A stretch of DNA of 64,000 nt from DATFWC01 sp963777755 (GTDB taxonomy: Bacteria > Pseudomonadota > Alphaproteobacteria > Rhizobiales > Xanthobacteraceae), in NCBI GenBank assembly GCA_963777755.1, contig CAVZSC010000035.1, positions 62,001-126,000 on the forward strand, in the 5' to 3' direction. Position 1 is the stretch's first letter. Each line of letters starts with the position of its first letter. The notes under the pieces were generated by a model. The model saw only the letters and a list, made by a program, of their open reading frames with translations, was not told the DNA's origin and made no database searches. Made by a program: the position numbers and the translations under genes. This document shows, one piece after another, positions 40,775-51,790 of this stretch.

Positions 40775-41956
40775 GTGGCGCGCTCGCGGACGGTCATTGT
40801 CAGCGGCGCCGGAATTGGCGGGCTGACCGCGGCGCTGGCGCTCGCGGCAAAGGGCTTTCGCGTCGTCGTGGTGGAGCAGGCCGCGCGCCTGGAGGAGACC
40901 GGCGCGGGCATCCAGCTCTCGCCCAACGCCACCCGCATCCTTGTGGCGCTCGGGCTCGGCGACCGGCTCGCCCCCGTGGTGGTGGCGCCGGAGGCGGTAC
41001 GGGTGCGATCGTACCGTGGCCGCGAGCTCGTGCGCGTGCCGCTCGGAGCCGCCGCCGAGCGTCGCTATGGATCGCCCTATTGGGTCGTCCATCGCGGCGA
41101 CCTGCAGGCGGCCCTGCTCGGCGCGGTGCGCGCCAACTCGGACATCGCGCTGCGGCTCGGCGCGCGCGCGGAGGATTTCGCCGTTCACGCCAAGGGCGTC
41201 ACGGTCCAGACCCGCACGGCGGCGGGTGCCCAGGACGAGCACGGCATCGCCCTGATCGGCGCCGACGGCCTGTGGTCGCCCTTGCGCATGCGGCTCGGCG
41301 ACGCACGGCCGCCGCGCTTCGCCCATCGCACCGCTTGGCGCGCCGTGCTGCCGGCGAGGCCGCTGATCCCCGAGTTCCGCGAGAAGGTCGTGTCGCTGTG
41401 GCTCGGTCCCGACGCCCACCTGGTGCTCTATCCGGTCAACGCCGGCGAGGCGGTCAACGTCGTGGCAATCGTGCACGACGAGTGGCACGAGCCGGGCTGG
41501 AGCGCACCCGGCAGGCCTGAGGAGCTGCTCGTGCATTATGAGCAATGGCCGCGCGTCGTGCGCAACCTGCTCGCCCTGCCGGATCGCTGGCTGAAATGGG
41601 CGCTGTACGACCGGCCGCGGCTGCGCCGCTGGAGCCACGGACCGGTCACGCTCCTGGGAGATGCCGCCCATCCGATGCTGCCGTTCCTGGCGCAGGGCGC
41701 CGCGATGGCGATCGAGGACGCCTATGTGCTCGCCGAGCGCCTCGGACAGTCGCCCGATCGGCCGAAGGGCGCCTTTCGCCGCTACGAACGCCAGCGGCGC
41801 CGCCGCACCGCGCGCGTGCAGCGCTCCGCCCGCTTCAACAGCCGCGTCTATCACCTCGCGGGCCTTGCCGCCTGGCTGCGCAATCGCGTCCTGCGTGGGC
41901 GCGGCGGCCAAGGCCTGCTGCGGCGCTATGATTGGCTCTATGCTTGGCGGCCGTGA
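40775..41956 (+). CDS. FAD-dependent monooxygenase (salicylate-hydroxylase type)
   Basis: 393 residues from GTG 40775. Rossmann FAD-binding GAGIGGLTAALAL at 10-22, the ETGAGIQLSPNA segment, a central HRGDLQAALL and the second FAD motif GDAAHPMLPFLAQGAAMAIED are complete. These enzymes hydroxylate aromatic acids with NADH and O2; the substrate is not evident. It follows the zinc-finger gene directly and precedes the MetE-like gene by 27 bp, so the three may form one transcript. Confidence 0.88.
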   Translation: MARSRTVIVSGAGIGGLTAALALAAKGFRVVVVEQAARLEETGAGIQLSPNATRILVALGLGDRLAPVVVAPEAVRVRSYRGRELVRVPLGAAAERRYGSPYWVVHRGDLQAALLGAVRANSDIALRLGARAEDFAVHAKGVTVQTRTAAGAQDEHGIALIGADGLWSPLRMRLGDARPPRFAHRTAWRAVLPARPLIPEFREKVVSLWLGPDAHLVLYPVNAGEAVNVVAIVHDEWHEPGWSAPGRPEELLVHYEQWPRVVRNLLALPDRWLKWALYDRPRLRRWSHGPVTLLGDAAHPMLPFLAQGAAMAIEDAYVLAERLGQSPDRPKGAFRRYERQRRRRTARVQRSARFNSRVYHLAGLAAWLRNRVLRGRGGQGLLRRYDWLYAWRP

Positions 41957-41983
41957 AAACGGCGAAACGCCAGGGAGGATCAC

Positions 41984-43003
41984 ATGTTCCCGACCACCGT
42001 CGCCGGCAGCCTGCCCAAGCCGTCCTGGCTCGCCGAGCCCAACAAGCTGTGGGCGCCGTGGCGGCTTGCCGGCGAGGAGCTCGCGGCCGCCAAGCTCGAT
42101 GCCACGCTGATCGCCGTCAAGCTGCAGGAGGACGCCGGCATCGACATCGTCGTCGACGGCGAGCAGTCGCGCCAGCATTTCGTCCACGGGTTTCTCGAGT
42201 TCGTCGACGGCATCGACTTTTCCCACAAGGTCGAGATGGGCATCCGCGCCGACCGCTACAAAGCGATGGTGCCGCAGGTGGTCGGCGAATTGCGGCTCAA
42301 GGGGCGGGTGCACGGCGCCGAAGCGCGGCTCGCGCGGGCGCACACGCGGCGCAAGCTGAAGATCACCCTGCCCGGGCCGATGACGATCGTCGATACCATC
42401 GCCGACGCCCATTACGGCGACCGCGTCCGCATGGCGATGGCGTTCGCTGCGCTTCTCAACGAGGAGGCGCGTGCGCTCGAGGCCGACGGCGTCGACGTCA
42501 TCCAGTTCGACGAGCCCGCCTTCAACGTCTACATGGAGGCGGTGAGCGAGTGGGGTATCGCGGCGCTGCACCGAGCCATCGACGGGCTCCGTTGCACCAC
42601 CGCCGTGCATATCTGCTACGGCTACGGCATCAAGGCCAACATCGACTGGAAGGCGACGCTCGGCAGCGAGTGGCGTCAGTACGAGGCGATCTTCCCGGCG
42701 CTGGCGGCGAGCCGCATCGACCAGGTCTCGGTCGAATGCCGCAACTCCCGGGTGCCGATGCGGCTTCTGTCGCTGCTGAAAGGCAAGGACGTGCTGGTCG
42801 GCGCGATCGACGTCGCGACCGATCAGGTGGAGACCGCGGAGGACGTGGCCGCGGTGATCGGCGAGGCGATGCAGCATGTGCCGAAGGAGCGCATCGTCGC
42901 CTGCACCAACTGCGGCATGGCGCCGATGCGCCGCGACGTCGCGCTCGCCAAGCTCACGGCGCTCGGCCGGGGCGCGGAACTGGCGAGGCAGCGGTTTGGG
43001 TGA
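41984..43003 (+). CDS. MetE-like cobalamin-independent methionine synthase (catalytic half)
   Basis: 339 residues matching only the C-terminal catalytic domain of MetE. Zinc ligands are visible: His and Cys in VHICYG, Glu in QFDEPAF, and Cys in TNCGMAP. The N-terminal domain of full MetE is missing, as in core-MetE proteins that use alternative methyl donors. It transfers a methyl group to homocysteine. No DUF1852 (MesX-type) partner is adjacent. The RBS AGGGAGG precedes ATG 41984. Confidence 0.85.
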   Translation: MFPTTVAGSLPKPSWLAEPNKLWAPWRLAGEELAAAKLDATLIAVKLQEDAGIDIVVDGEQSRQHFVHGFLEFVDGIDFSHKVEMGIRADRYKAMVPQVVGELRLKGRVHGAEARLARAHTRRKLKITLPGPMTIVDTIADAHYGDRVRMAMAFAALLNEEARALEADGVDVIQFDEPAFNVYMEAVSEWGIAALHRAIDGLRCTTAVHICYGYGIKANIDWKATLGSEWRQYEAIFPALAASRIDQVSVECRNSRVPMRLLSLLKGKDVLVGAIDVATDQVETAEDVAAVIGEAMQHVPKERIVACTNCGMAPMRRDVALAKLTALGRGAELARQRFG

Positions 43004-43042
43004 CAACCCTCCCCTGCTTGCCAAAGGCAGGGATGCCGCGGA

Positions 43043-43273
43043 TCAGTAGCCCTCGATGTGACCCGGCGTACCCCAAGCCTCCCAGACCATGCGGATCCCG
43101 TTGCCGTTGGTGCCGGGCATCGCCGGGCCGAGACCGTCTCCCGCCTCATTCTTCCCATAGTAAGCCACGCTCACAAATCCGACCGAGAAGCTGAGTGCCC
43201 CGGAGACGGCATGAACCTCATCGGACGTCAGCGCGCGCAATTGCTCGATAGTGCCAGTGGTGGTCTTCGTCAT
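43043..43273 (-). CDS. Peptide with double-glycine-type leader (RiPP/bacteriocin-like)
   Basis: 76 residues from ATG 43273 (AGGAGG seven bases upstream; the ATG at 43279 is too close). The leader IEQLRALTSDEVHAVSGA ends in a V-S-G-(A/G) site like those cut by C39 peptidase transporters or recognised by RiPP enzymes. The rest (SFSVGFVSVAYYGKNEAG ... GTPGHIEGY) is Gly-rich. No modification enzyme or transporter is nearby. Compare the peptide at 54829. Confidence 0.55.
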   Translation of the reverse strand: MTKTTTGTIEQLRALTSDEVHAVSGALSFSVGFVSVAYYGKNEAGDGLGPAMPGTNGNGIRMVWEAWGTPGHIEGY

Positions 43274-43567
43274 GATCATTCCTCCTCGTTGGTGTTGGCC
43301 CCTGATGACGGATCGTTGTCATCTCCGCGACCACAGCGGTTCGTGTCGCGGGCGGCATCAGTCATTGCATGTGTGATTCATGTCACGCGCCGGCCATCGC
43401 CTGGCACGTGGCAGCGTGATCACGCTCCGAGACAGGTCCGCCGGACCTCCGGATGTCGGGATGACGGCGGATCCGCACGACCCCGCATCGTCAACACCTT
43501 CCAGGGCCGCGAGGCAGCGGTTCGGATGAACACGCCGTCCCGACCTCGCCGATTGCGGTGCAGTGCC

Positions 43568-45655
43568 TCAGGCGGCCTTGACCTCGGCCAAGAATTGCCG
43601 GACCTCGGCCGTGAGATTGCTCGAGTGGCGGGCCAGCACCTTGGCTGCTCCCAACACCTGGGTCGCCGCACTGCCGGTTTCACCGGCGCCGCGCTTGACC
43701 TCGGTGATGTTCGTGGCAACCTCCTCGACGCCGTGAGCGGCCTCGTGGACATTGCGCGAAATCTCCTGCGTCGCCCTGCCCTGTTCCTCCATGGCGGCTG
43801 CGATGTCGAGGGAGATCTTCGCCATCTCGGAAATCGTCGTACCGATCTCGTGAATGGCGCTCACCGTCTGGCTTGTCTCGGCCTGGATCTGGGTGATCTG
43901 GCCGCCGATCTCCTCCGTCGCCTTTGCGGTTTGGCCGGCCAGGGCCTTCACTTCGCTGGCGACGACCGCAAAGCCACGGCCGGACTCGCCGGCCCGTGCC
44001 GCCTCGATCGTGGCGTTGAGCGCCAGCAGATTGGTTTGCGCCGCCAGGTCGTTGATCAGGGTGACGATGTGTCCGATCTTCTCCGCCCCTGCGGCCAGCG
44101 TCTGAACCGTTGCGTTGGTCTTGCGGGCGCCCTCGACCGCCTGCGCCGCAATGGTGGATGAATGTGAGACCCGACGGGCGATGTCCTGGATCGAAGCCGA
44201 CATCTCTTCGGTTGCGGACGCCACGGTCTGGACGCTTGCCGAGGTCTGCTCGACTGCGCCCGCGACCACAACGGAGTTGCGGTTGGTCTGCTCGGCCGTG
44301 CTCGACATCGATTGAGCGGTCGCCTCCAGTTCGACCGCCGCTCCGCCCAGCGAGCCCGTGAGCGCAGAGACGTTCTGATCGAAGCGGCGCGTGAGCTGTT
44401 CAAGCGTGCTGGCACGTTCGAGCGACACCCTGTCCCGTTCGGCCTGTTCCATCGACAAGCGGCGGTTCTCGATCAGTTTCAGCCGGAAGATCTCGACCGC
44501 ATTGGCGAGAAGGCCGATTTCATCCCCACGGTCGAGGCCGGGCACGCGGATTTCGGTTTTTCCCTCGGCGAGCGACGACGTCGTGTCGGTCATCTGTCTC
44601 AAGGGCACGGCAATTCGCCGGGACACCACCCAGAAGGACAACAGAGCGGCAACGAAGCCCAGAACCAGCACGCCTCCCGCAACCATCATCGCCCGGGTGC
44701 GTTGCGCCGCCGTCTCGGCCGCCAGCTGCGCCGTGACCCGGCCGGCCGCCTCGCTCAATCGCAGCACCACCTCGATCGCCCTGGTGGAGACCGCGATCCA
44801 TTCGGCGCCGTCGATCGGATAGGCGGCACCCGAAGTGCCGGCCCGGTAGACACGCTCACGTGTGGCCTGGAACTCGACGAACATGGCACGGCGCACCGCT
44901 TCCACGCCCGCCTTCACCTCGTCCGCGGCACCTGCCTTGTCGGCGTAGGCTTGCACCACGCTCCAGGCCAGCTCCAGCCGTCCGCGAAAAGCAACGAGCT
45001 GCTGCAGGTCATCGGATGTGATCGCCCGCCCGGCCGTGACGATCCCGCCGAGGGCGGCACGCTCACGTCCGGCGAACTCACTGATGACCCAAATGGAGTG
45101 TTTGACCCGCTGAAGATCGGCGAGCCGTGCTTCCGCCGCATCGGCTTCGTAGTCGGCGGCAAGTCGCAATTGCTGCGTGACCTCGATCAGCTTGGTAATC
45201 GTCGGTACCCAGGTGGTCACGGTCGTCTGATCTCTCGATGCGCGCGGCTGCGCGAGCGCGGTGTCGGCCGCGCGCCGCAGGTCGCGGATACGCGCGTACG
45301 CAGCTTCGACTTCACCCACAAGCGCCTTGACGGCGGCCTCCGTGCGAAGCGTCGCAATGGCGGTATCGAGGGCGTCATCGCCCGCCTTGCGTCGCTGCTG
45401 AATGGCAGCCTGGCGCTCCTGGTTGACCGCCTGAGGGGCATTGAGCGCCGCATTGGTCAGGCCCCGTTCGGCCGCAAGGTGGCCGGCCGCGAGCAGGAGC
45501 ATGTCGGATATTTCATTGGCGCTGGCGATCGCGCGGGCAACCTGGCGTTCGGAGAATGCGGTGACCACATTGAACGCCGTGACACCCATCAGCAGCACGG
45601 CCAGCACGCCGACGATCGAGCCCAGGATCAATCGCAGTGAAAGTTTGCGACCCAT
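43568..45655 (-). CDS. Methyl-accepting chemotaxis protein
   Basis: 695 residues. N-terminal membrane helix (LILGSIVGVLAVLLMGV), a periplasmic four-helix-type sensor of about 280 residues, a second helix (VAGGVLVLGFVAALLSFWVV), HAMP (RRIAVPLRQMTDTTSSLAEGK) and a signalling domain with the conserved hairpin tip DLAAQTNLLALNATIEAARAGESGRGFAVVA. No C-terminal CheR/CheB tether is seen. It signals to CheA/CheW; the ligand is unknown. I use ATG 45655 because the longer frame is upstream DNA. Confidence 0.92.
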   Translation of the reverse strand: MGRKLSLRLILGSIVGVLAVLLMGVTAFNVVTAFSERQVARAIASANEISDMLLLAAGHLAAERGLTNAALNAPQAVNQERQAAIQQRRKAGDDALDTAIATLRTEAAVKALVGEVEAAYARIRDLRRAADTALAQPRASRDQTTVTTWVPTITKLIEVTQQLRLAADYEADAAEARLADLQRVKHSIWVISEFAGRERAALGGIVTAGRAITSDDLQQLVAFRGRLELAWSVVQAYADKAGAADEVKAGVEAVRRAMFVEFQATRERVYRAGTSGAAYPIDGAEWIAVSTRAIEVVLRLSEAAGRVTAQLAAETAAQRTRAMMVAGGVLVLGFVAALLSFWVVSRRIAVPLRQMTDTTSSLAEGKTEIRVPGLDRGDEIGLLANAVEIFRLKLIENRRLSMEQAERDRVSLERASTLEQLTRRFDQNVSALTGSLGGAAVELEATAQSMSSTAEQTNRNSVVVAGAVEQTSASVQTVASATEEMSASIQDIARRVSHSSTIAAQAVEGARKTNATVQTLAAGAEKIGHIVTLINDLAAQTNLLALNATIEAARAGESGRGFAVVASEVKALAGQTAKATEEIGGQITQIQAETSQTVSAIHEIGTTISEMAKISLDIAAAMEEQGRATQEISRNVHEAAHGVEEVATNITEVKRGAGETGSAATQVLGAAKVLARHSSNLTAEVRQFLAEVKAA

Positions 45656-45969
45656 GGCGTATCCCCCGTCCCCTACCCCTCTAGGGTGCATCAATCTGGC
45701 CAACACTCGTTAACAATTCTCCGGCCGCGACGACAATGCGTGATTGCATGAAAGCATGCATCAGCGATTCGCTAGCGCGAACATGCAACCGAAGATATAG
45801 GCTTTGAGATAGTCTTTTCCGTCACTTAGGCGGAACGACGCCCTTGCCGGGCATCCGGTATTCCCCGTAGTGGCACAACTTTATATCGATACGTTGTAAT
45901 ACTTAGAGAGCGCAGCCGGCTTCGCGGTCCCACCGCTCGGTTTCAAGTCGGCGACGGACCGGCGGCACG
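45656..45969. other. 314-bp intergenic region
   Basis: No gene seen. It includes a TGCATGAAAGCATGCA palindrome at about 45743-45758 and serves as upstream region of the chemoreceptor gene. Confidence 0.4.
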
Positions 45970-46245
45970 TCACCGGCTGGCGCGGCCCAGCACCTCGATC
46001 AGCTCGGCGACCTTCGCGCGCTGGTCGGCCTTGTTGCCCGACGCGATCGCGTGCTCGACGCAATGCGCCACGTGGTCCTTGAGGACCTCCTCCTCGACCG
46101 AGCGCAGGGCGGCACGCACGGCCGCGATCTGCGTGATCACGTCGATGCAGTAGCGGTCGTCCTCGACCATGCGGGACAGCCCGCGCACCTGCCCCTCGAT
46201 GCGGCCGAGCCGCTTGAGGACGGAACTCTTGACATCGCTTCGCAT
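45970..46245 (-). CDS. csoR: CsoR-family copper-sensing repressor
   Basis: 91 residues. The Cu(I)-binding triad Cys33, His58 and Cys62 has exactly the 25- and 4-residue spacing of mycobacterial CsoR. Helix 1 (VLKRLGRIEGQVRGL) carries the usual arginines. It represses copper-efflux genes until Cu(I) binds. It is divergent from the copper ATPase, with a palindromic operator between them, so it probably controls both. Confidence 0.88.
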   Translation of the reverse strand: MRSDVKSSVLKRLGRIEGQVRGLSRMVEDDRYCIDVITQIAAVRAALRSVEEEVLKDHVAHCVEHAIASGNKADQRAKVAELIEVLGRASR

Positions 46246-46254
46246 GCCGCCCTA

Positions 46255-46273
46255 TATACCCCTACCGGGTATA
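46255..46273. promoter_or_regulatory. CsoR-type operator
   Basis: TATACCC-CTACC-GGGTATA is an inverted repeat with a short GC-rich centre, the usual form of CsoR sites, in the 59-bp gap between csoR and the copper ATPase gene. Confidence 0.75.
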
Positions 46274-46304
46274 GGTGTCAAGGCAGTACCGACGAGGCGG
46301 TCTC

Positions 46305-48665
<2,361 letters not shown>

Positions 48666-48669
48666 CCGC

Positions 48670-48831
48670 TCAGAACACGGCGAGGTACTTGAGCAGCGAG
48701 ACGATGCCGATGATGATGACAATCACGCGGGCGATCTGCTTGGCGCGGCCGTCGAGCGGCAGCATATTGATCAGGTAGAGGACGAGGATGACGACCAGGA
48801 ACGTGATCAGAATGCTGATAATGATGGACAC
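48670..48831 (-). CDS. 53-residue two-helix membrane protein
   Basis: From GTG 48831: ISILITFLVVILVLYLINML and IARVIVIIIGIVSLLKYLAVF, with a short basic loop. This is a conserved Thr/Ile/Val-rich micro-membrane protein of rhizobia with no known role. It converges with the copper ATPase. Confidence 0.6.
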   Translation of the reverse strand: MSIIISILITFLVVILVLYLINMLPLDGRAKQIARVIVIIIGIVSLLKYLAVF

Positions 48832-48973
48832 TGCCCCGCTCCTTGGTTGAAAAGACTGTGCGGTAGCGCGGCCGTTGGCCTTCCATGGGTCGGGCACTGC
48901 GCGCACCAGTAACAATCTGGTCGGTGCAAAGTTCCATTCTGTGGCAGATTTGCCGCCCGGTCGGGAGGACTTC

Positions 48974-49756
48974 ATGAGTTCCTATGCGCTCGCGCTCGCC
49001 CTCGCCTTGATCGCAGCCGCGCTTGGCGCGGCCGACGCCTCGGCCAACGACCTCGCCCCCACCGGCACCTTGCGGGCGACCTTCATCGCCACAAACCCGG
49101 TGCAGGCGGTTACCGACCGGGAGACCGGCGAGGTGCGCGGCCCGGCGGCGGAGCTCACCCGCGAGCTCGCGCGCCGGCTCGGCCTGCCGTTCCGCATCGC
49201 CGGTGCCCCGGGGGCTGCCGGCGTCCTCGACAGCGTCAAGAAGGGCGAGGCGGACATCGGCTTCCTCGCCTTCGATCCGGAACGCGCGCGCGAGGTCGAT
49301 TTCTCCCAGGTCTATTCACTGGCCCAGAACACCTATGTGGTGCTCGAGGGCTCCGCGTTGCGCGCGGTCGCCGACATGGACCGGCCAGGCGTTCGCATCG
49401 GGGTCGCCACCCGCGACGCGGGCGACCTGTTCCTCACCCGCAATCTCAAGAACGCCGAGCTCAAGCGCAATGCCGGCGGCAATCTCGACGTCGCCGTGAA
49501 GCAGTTGCGGGACGGCGAGATCGACGCCTATGCGGCGAATCGCCAGCGCCTGTCGGAGCTTCTTGCACGGGTTCCAGGCCTGCGGCTCCTGCCCGACAAT
49601 TTCTACGGCGTCGAGCAGGCGATCATCGTGCCGAAAGGAAATCCCGGCCTCCCGGCGATCAATCGCATGCTCGACGAGGCGCGCGCCTCCGGGCTGATCG
49701 CCGCGGCGATCGCACGCGCCGGTCTGGTCGGCGTCGACGTCGCGCCGCCGCGATGA
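48974..49756 (+). CDS. Periplasmic solute-binding protein (SBP_bac_3)
   Basis: 260 residues from ATG 48974 (RBS GGGAGGAC). The signal peptide ends near ASA at 24; the two-lobed amino-acid-binding fold is shown by LRATFIATNPVQAVTD, GPAAELTRELARRLGL, GEADIGFLAFDPERAREVDFS and the C-terminal YGVEQAIIVPKGN. No permease is adjacent, so it may be an orphan. Confidence 0.82.
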   Translation: MSSYALALALALIAAALGAADASANDLAPTGTLRATFIATNPVQAVTDRETGEVRGPAAELTRELARRLGLPFRIAGAPGAAGVLDSVKKGEADIGFLAFDPERAREVDFSQVYSLAQNTYVVLEGSALRAVADMDRPGVRIGVATRDAGDLFLTRNLKNAELKRNAGGNLDVAVKQLRDGEIDAYAANRQRLSELLARVPGLRLLPDNFYGVEQAIIVPKGNPGLPAINRMLDEARASGLIAAAIARAGLVGVDVAPPR

Positions 49757-49757
49757 C

Positions 49758-50664
49758 TCAAGACTGGCCCCGCCCGTTCGCGACCGGGCCTTCTGGCGGA
49801 GAGAGCGTCTCGTCGGGCCTGCGGCCGGTCAGCGCCTTGTAGATGTAGCTCGCGATCGCCGCCATCAGCGCCGTGTAGGCGATCATGACGACGAGGTCGA
49901 GCAGCGCGCGCACGAACAACCAGCTTTGTGCGCGTCTGACGGCGCCGGCCGCCGTCGTCGCCGGCGGCAGGCGCTCCCGCACGCTGGTGATCGCGTCCAT
50001 CAGGCTGTCGAACGACGGCCAGATCGAAATCGATCACCATGACCAGGATGCCGAGCGGGATTGCGCCGACGAGGCCGAGCGCGAGCAGCGACCAGAACCG
50101 ACCTCGCGTCAGCTGCCAGGCGCCCGCGACGTCGAGGCGCGGCTCGACCACGATCATCGGCAGGATCGGCCACAGCCGGACCGAGAGATACATCGCGACC
50201 ACGAAGGCGAGCGCCGCCGCGAACGGGGCAAGCCCCGCGGTCGGCCGGCCGACCGGCGATAGGACGACGGTGGCGAACAGCACGCTGACCGCGCCGAAGG
50301 CGAGCCCGAGCAGCGCGAACAGGGCTTCGCGCCGGCCGAACGCGAAGGGAACGTATTGGCCGTCGCGCCGCGCCCCGAACAGGACCAGCTGATGGATGGC
50401 CACGGCGACCACGCCCGTTCCGACCATCTCGATCGCGGTCTTGAGGCCAAGCCAGGTGGGATGGCGCCCGACGGCGGCGGCGGCGACGACGTCGCCGCGC
50501 GCCAAGAGCGCACCCATCTCGGCGAACACCGTGCGGGCAATGAGCGTCTGCACCAGGATCACGACGACGAGCGTCGCCCAGGACAGGCGGACGATCGTGG
50601 GAAGCTCGCGCCACATGAAGCGGTAGGCTTCGCCTGCGGTTGCGAGCACGGGCAGGTCGGGCAT
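49758..50664 (-). pseudogene. Multi-helix membrane protein, frame break
   Basis: The first frame (50664 to about 50021) gives six membrane segments (WATLVVVILVQTLIA, LFALLGLAFGAVSVLFATVV, LLALGLVGAIPLGILVMVIDFDL). At about 50021 a base is missing: the frame turns to AVVRQPDGRDH, while the neighbouring frame continues WPSFDSLMDAITSVRERLPP and a final helix VVMIAYTALMAAIASYIY to 49758. Joined, it is about 300 residues. Unknown function; no family is certain. Confidence 0.7.
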
Positions 50665-50783
50665 CGATCTCTCCGGCGCGATCCGGCTCGCCCTGCGGCA
50701 GCCGGCGGTCAGACGACGATTTCCAATTCAGGCGGCATATTCAATGAGGGAATTGCCCTGGCGCAGGACGCGCGGCCCGCAGG

Positions 50784-50868
50784 GTGGGCAAAATCGCGAG
50801 GCACGTCGTATCCGCGTGGGCGAGCCGCTTAAGGCGGCGAGGGAACGGCGCCGAGCGATTTTGCCCAC
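50784..50868. repeat. REP-like inverted repeat
   Basis: Perfect 14-bp arms GTGGGCAAAATCGC (50784-50797) and GCGATTTTGCCCAC (50855-50868) around a 57-bp centre, bordered by AGGG and CCCT. This resembles the GGGTGGGCAAA...TTTGCCCACC intergenic palindromes of Bradyrhizobiaceae. Confidence 0.65.
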
Positions 50869-50900
50869 GCGTCAGCTCAGAGAATTGCGCGTTGCCAACC

Positions 50901-51503
50901 CTACGTCTTCCACAGCCTCGCCAGCGGGCCCCTGGCCCCGTAGACCGGATCCTTGTCGGGCAGTGGCGTCTCGGGGATCGTGCGCAGCGCGCGCTCATAG
51001 TCCTGCGCGCTCCCGCGGCATTCGTCGTATTCGCCGCCCGGCGGATAGGCGCCCACCACGAGGAAATCGGAGCTGGCCATGAGGCACCGGTGGCCGGTGC
51101 CGGCCGGGAGGATGGCGACGTCGCCGGCCACGAGATCGAGCTCGTCGCCCTTCGGGCCGCCGAATTGCACGCGCGCACGCCCCCGCGCGATCCCCAGCAC
51201 CTCATGGACGTTCGCGTGATAGTGCACGTAGTCGTAGATGCCGTTGCGCCATAAATCGCCCCACCCGTTGGCCTCGAACAGCTGCTCGAAAATGGCCGCC
51301 GGGTCGGCGACGCGAACGAGCCGCACGGCGCGCCGATAGTACACGAAGGGCAGTGTCGCGTTGTTGGGTATCGCCCCGTCGTCGCGGAACCAGAACGTCT
51401 TCGCGCGGCGGCCGACCACGCGTTGGCGGGCTTGGCGTGGGCTCGGTCTACCGCGGCCGGTGGCCTGCTCGAACGAGCGCCGGAGGGTCTCCATGATGAA
51501 CAT
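50901..51503 (-). CDS. YjlB-like cupin protein
   Basis: 200 residues. KTFWFRDDGAIPNNATLPFVYYRRAV is the YjlB N-terminus; the cupin has YVHYHANVHEVLGIARGRARVQFGG (His-His-Glu metal site) and AGTGHRC (second His), then GAYPPGGEYDECRG. The substrate is unknown. Start ATG 51503 is chosen; 51494 is possible. Confidence 0.8.
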   Translation of the reverse strand: MFIMETLRRSFEQATGRGRPSPRQARQRVVGRRAKTFWFRDDGAIPNNATLPFVYYRRAVRLVRVADPAAIFEQLFEANGWGDLWRNGIYDYVHYHANVHEVLGIARGRARVQFGGPKGDELDLVAGDVAILPAGTGHRCLMASSDFLVVGAYPPGGEYDECRGSAQDYERALRTIPETPLPDKDPVYGARGPLARLWKT

Positions 51504-51790
51504 GCGCGTCACCCAGGCTCGGCGGATCACCCTTTGATCCAACGACACCGCACCCGTTAGGTTCCGCTGGGATTGCAACCTGCCGATTGCGCAGGCGCCG
51601 TGGGCGATTTCACGTCAGCCGGAATGCTCAATGCACGGTTGTCGTGCCGCAAGCGAGACAGAAAGTCCTCGCCTTGGCGAACAGCCGGATGCAAGATCGC
51701 CAGCCAAGAAAGCTCGTCCGCATCATTCCCGCAAGCCACACAGCCGTTACGGCGAGACGAGTCCCGGGATCGCAAGGGAGAGGAAACGCC

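Noticed and set aside
40667..43024. 785-codon minus-strand frame opposite the monooxygenase and MetE-like genes
   Set aside because: Complementary to two well-supported enzymes, low-complexity composition, no start signals or motifs.
45832..45903. Short minus-strand open stretch (about 26 codons) downstream of csoR
   Set aside because: No ATG or ribosome site and no coding bias; left as intergenic.
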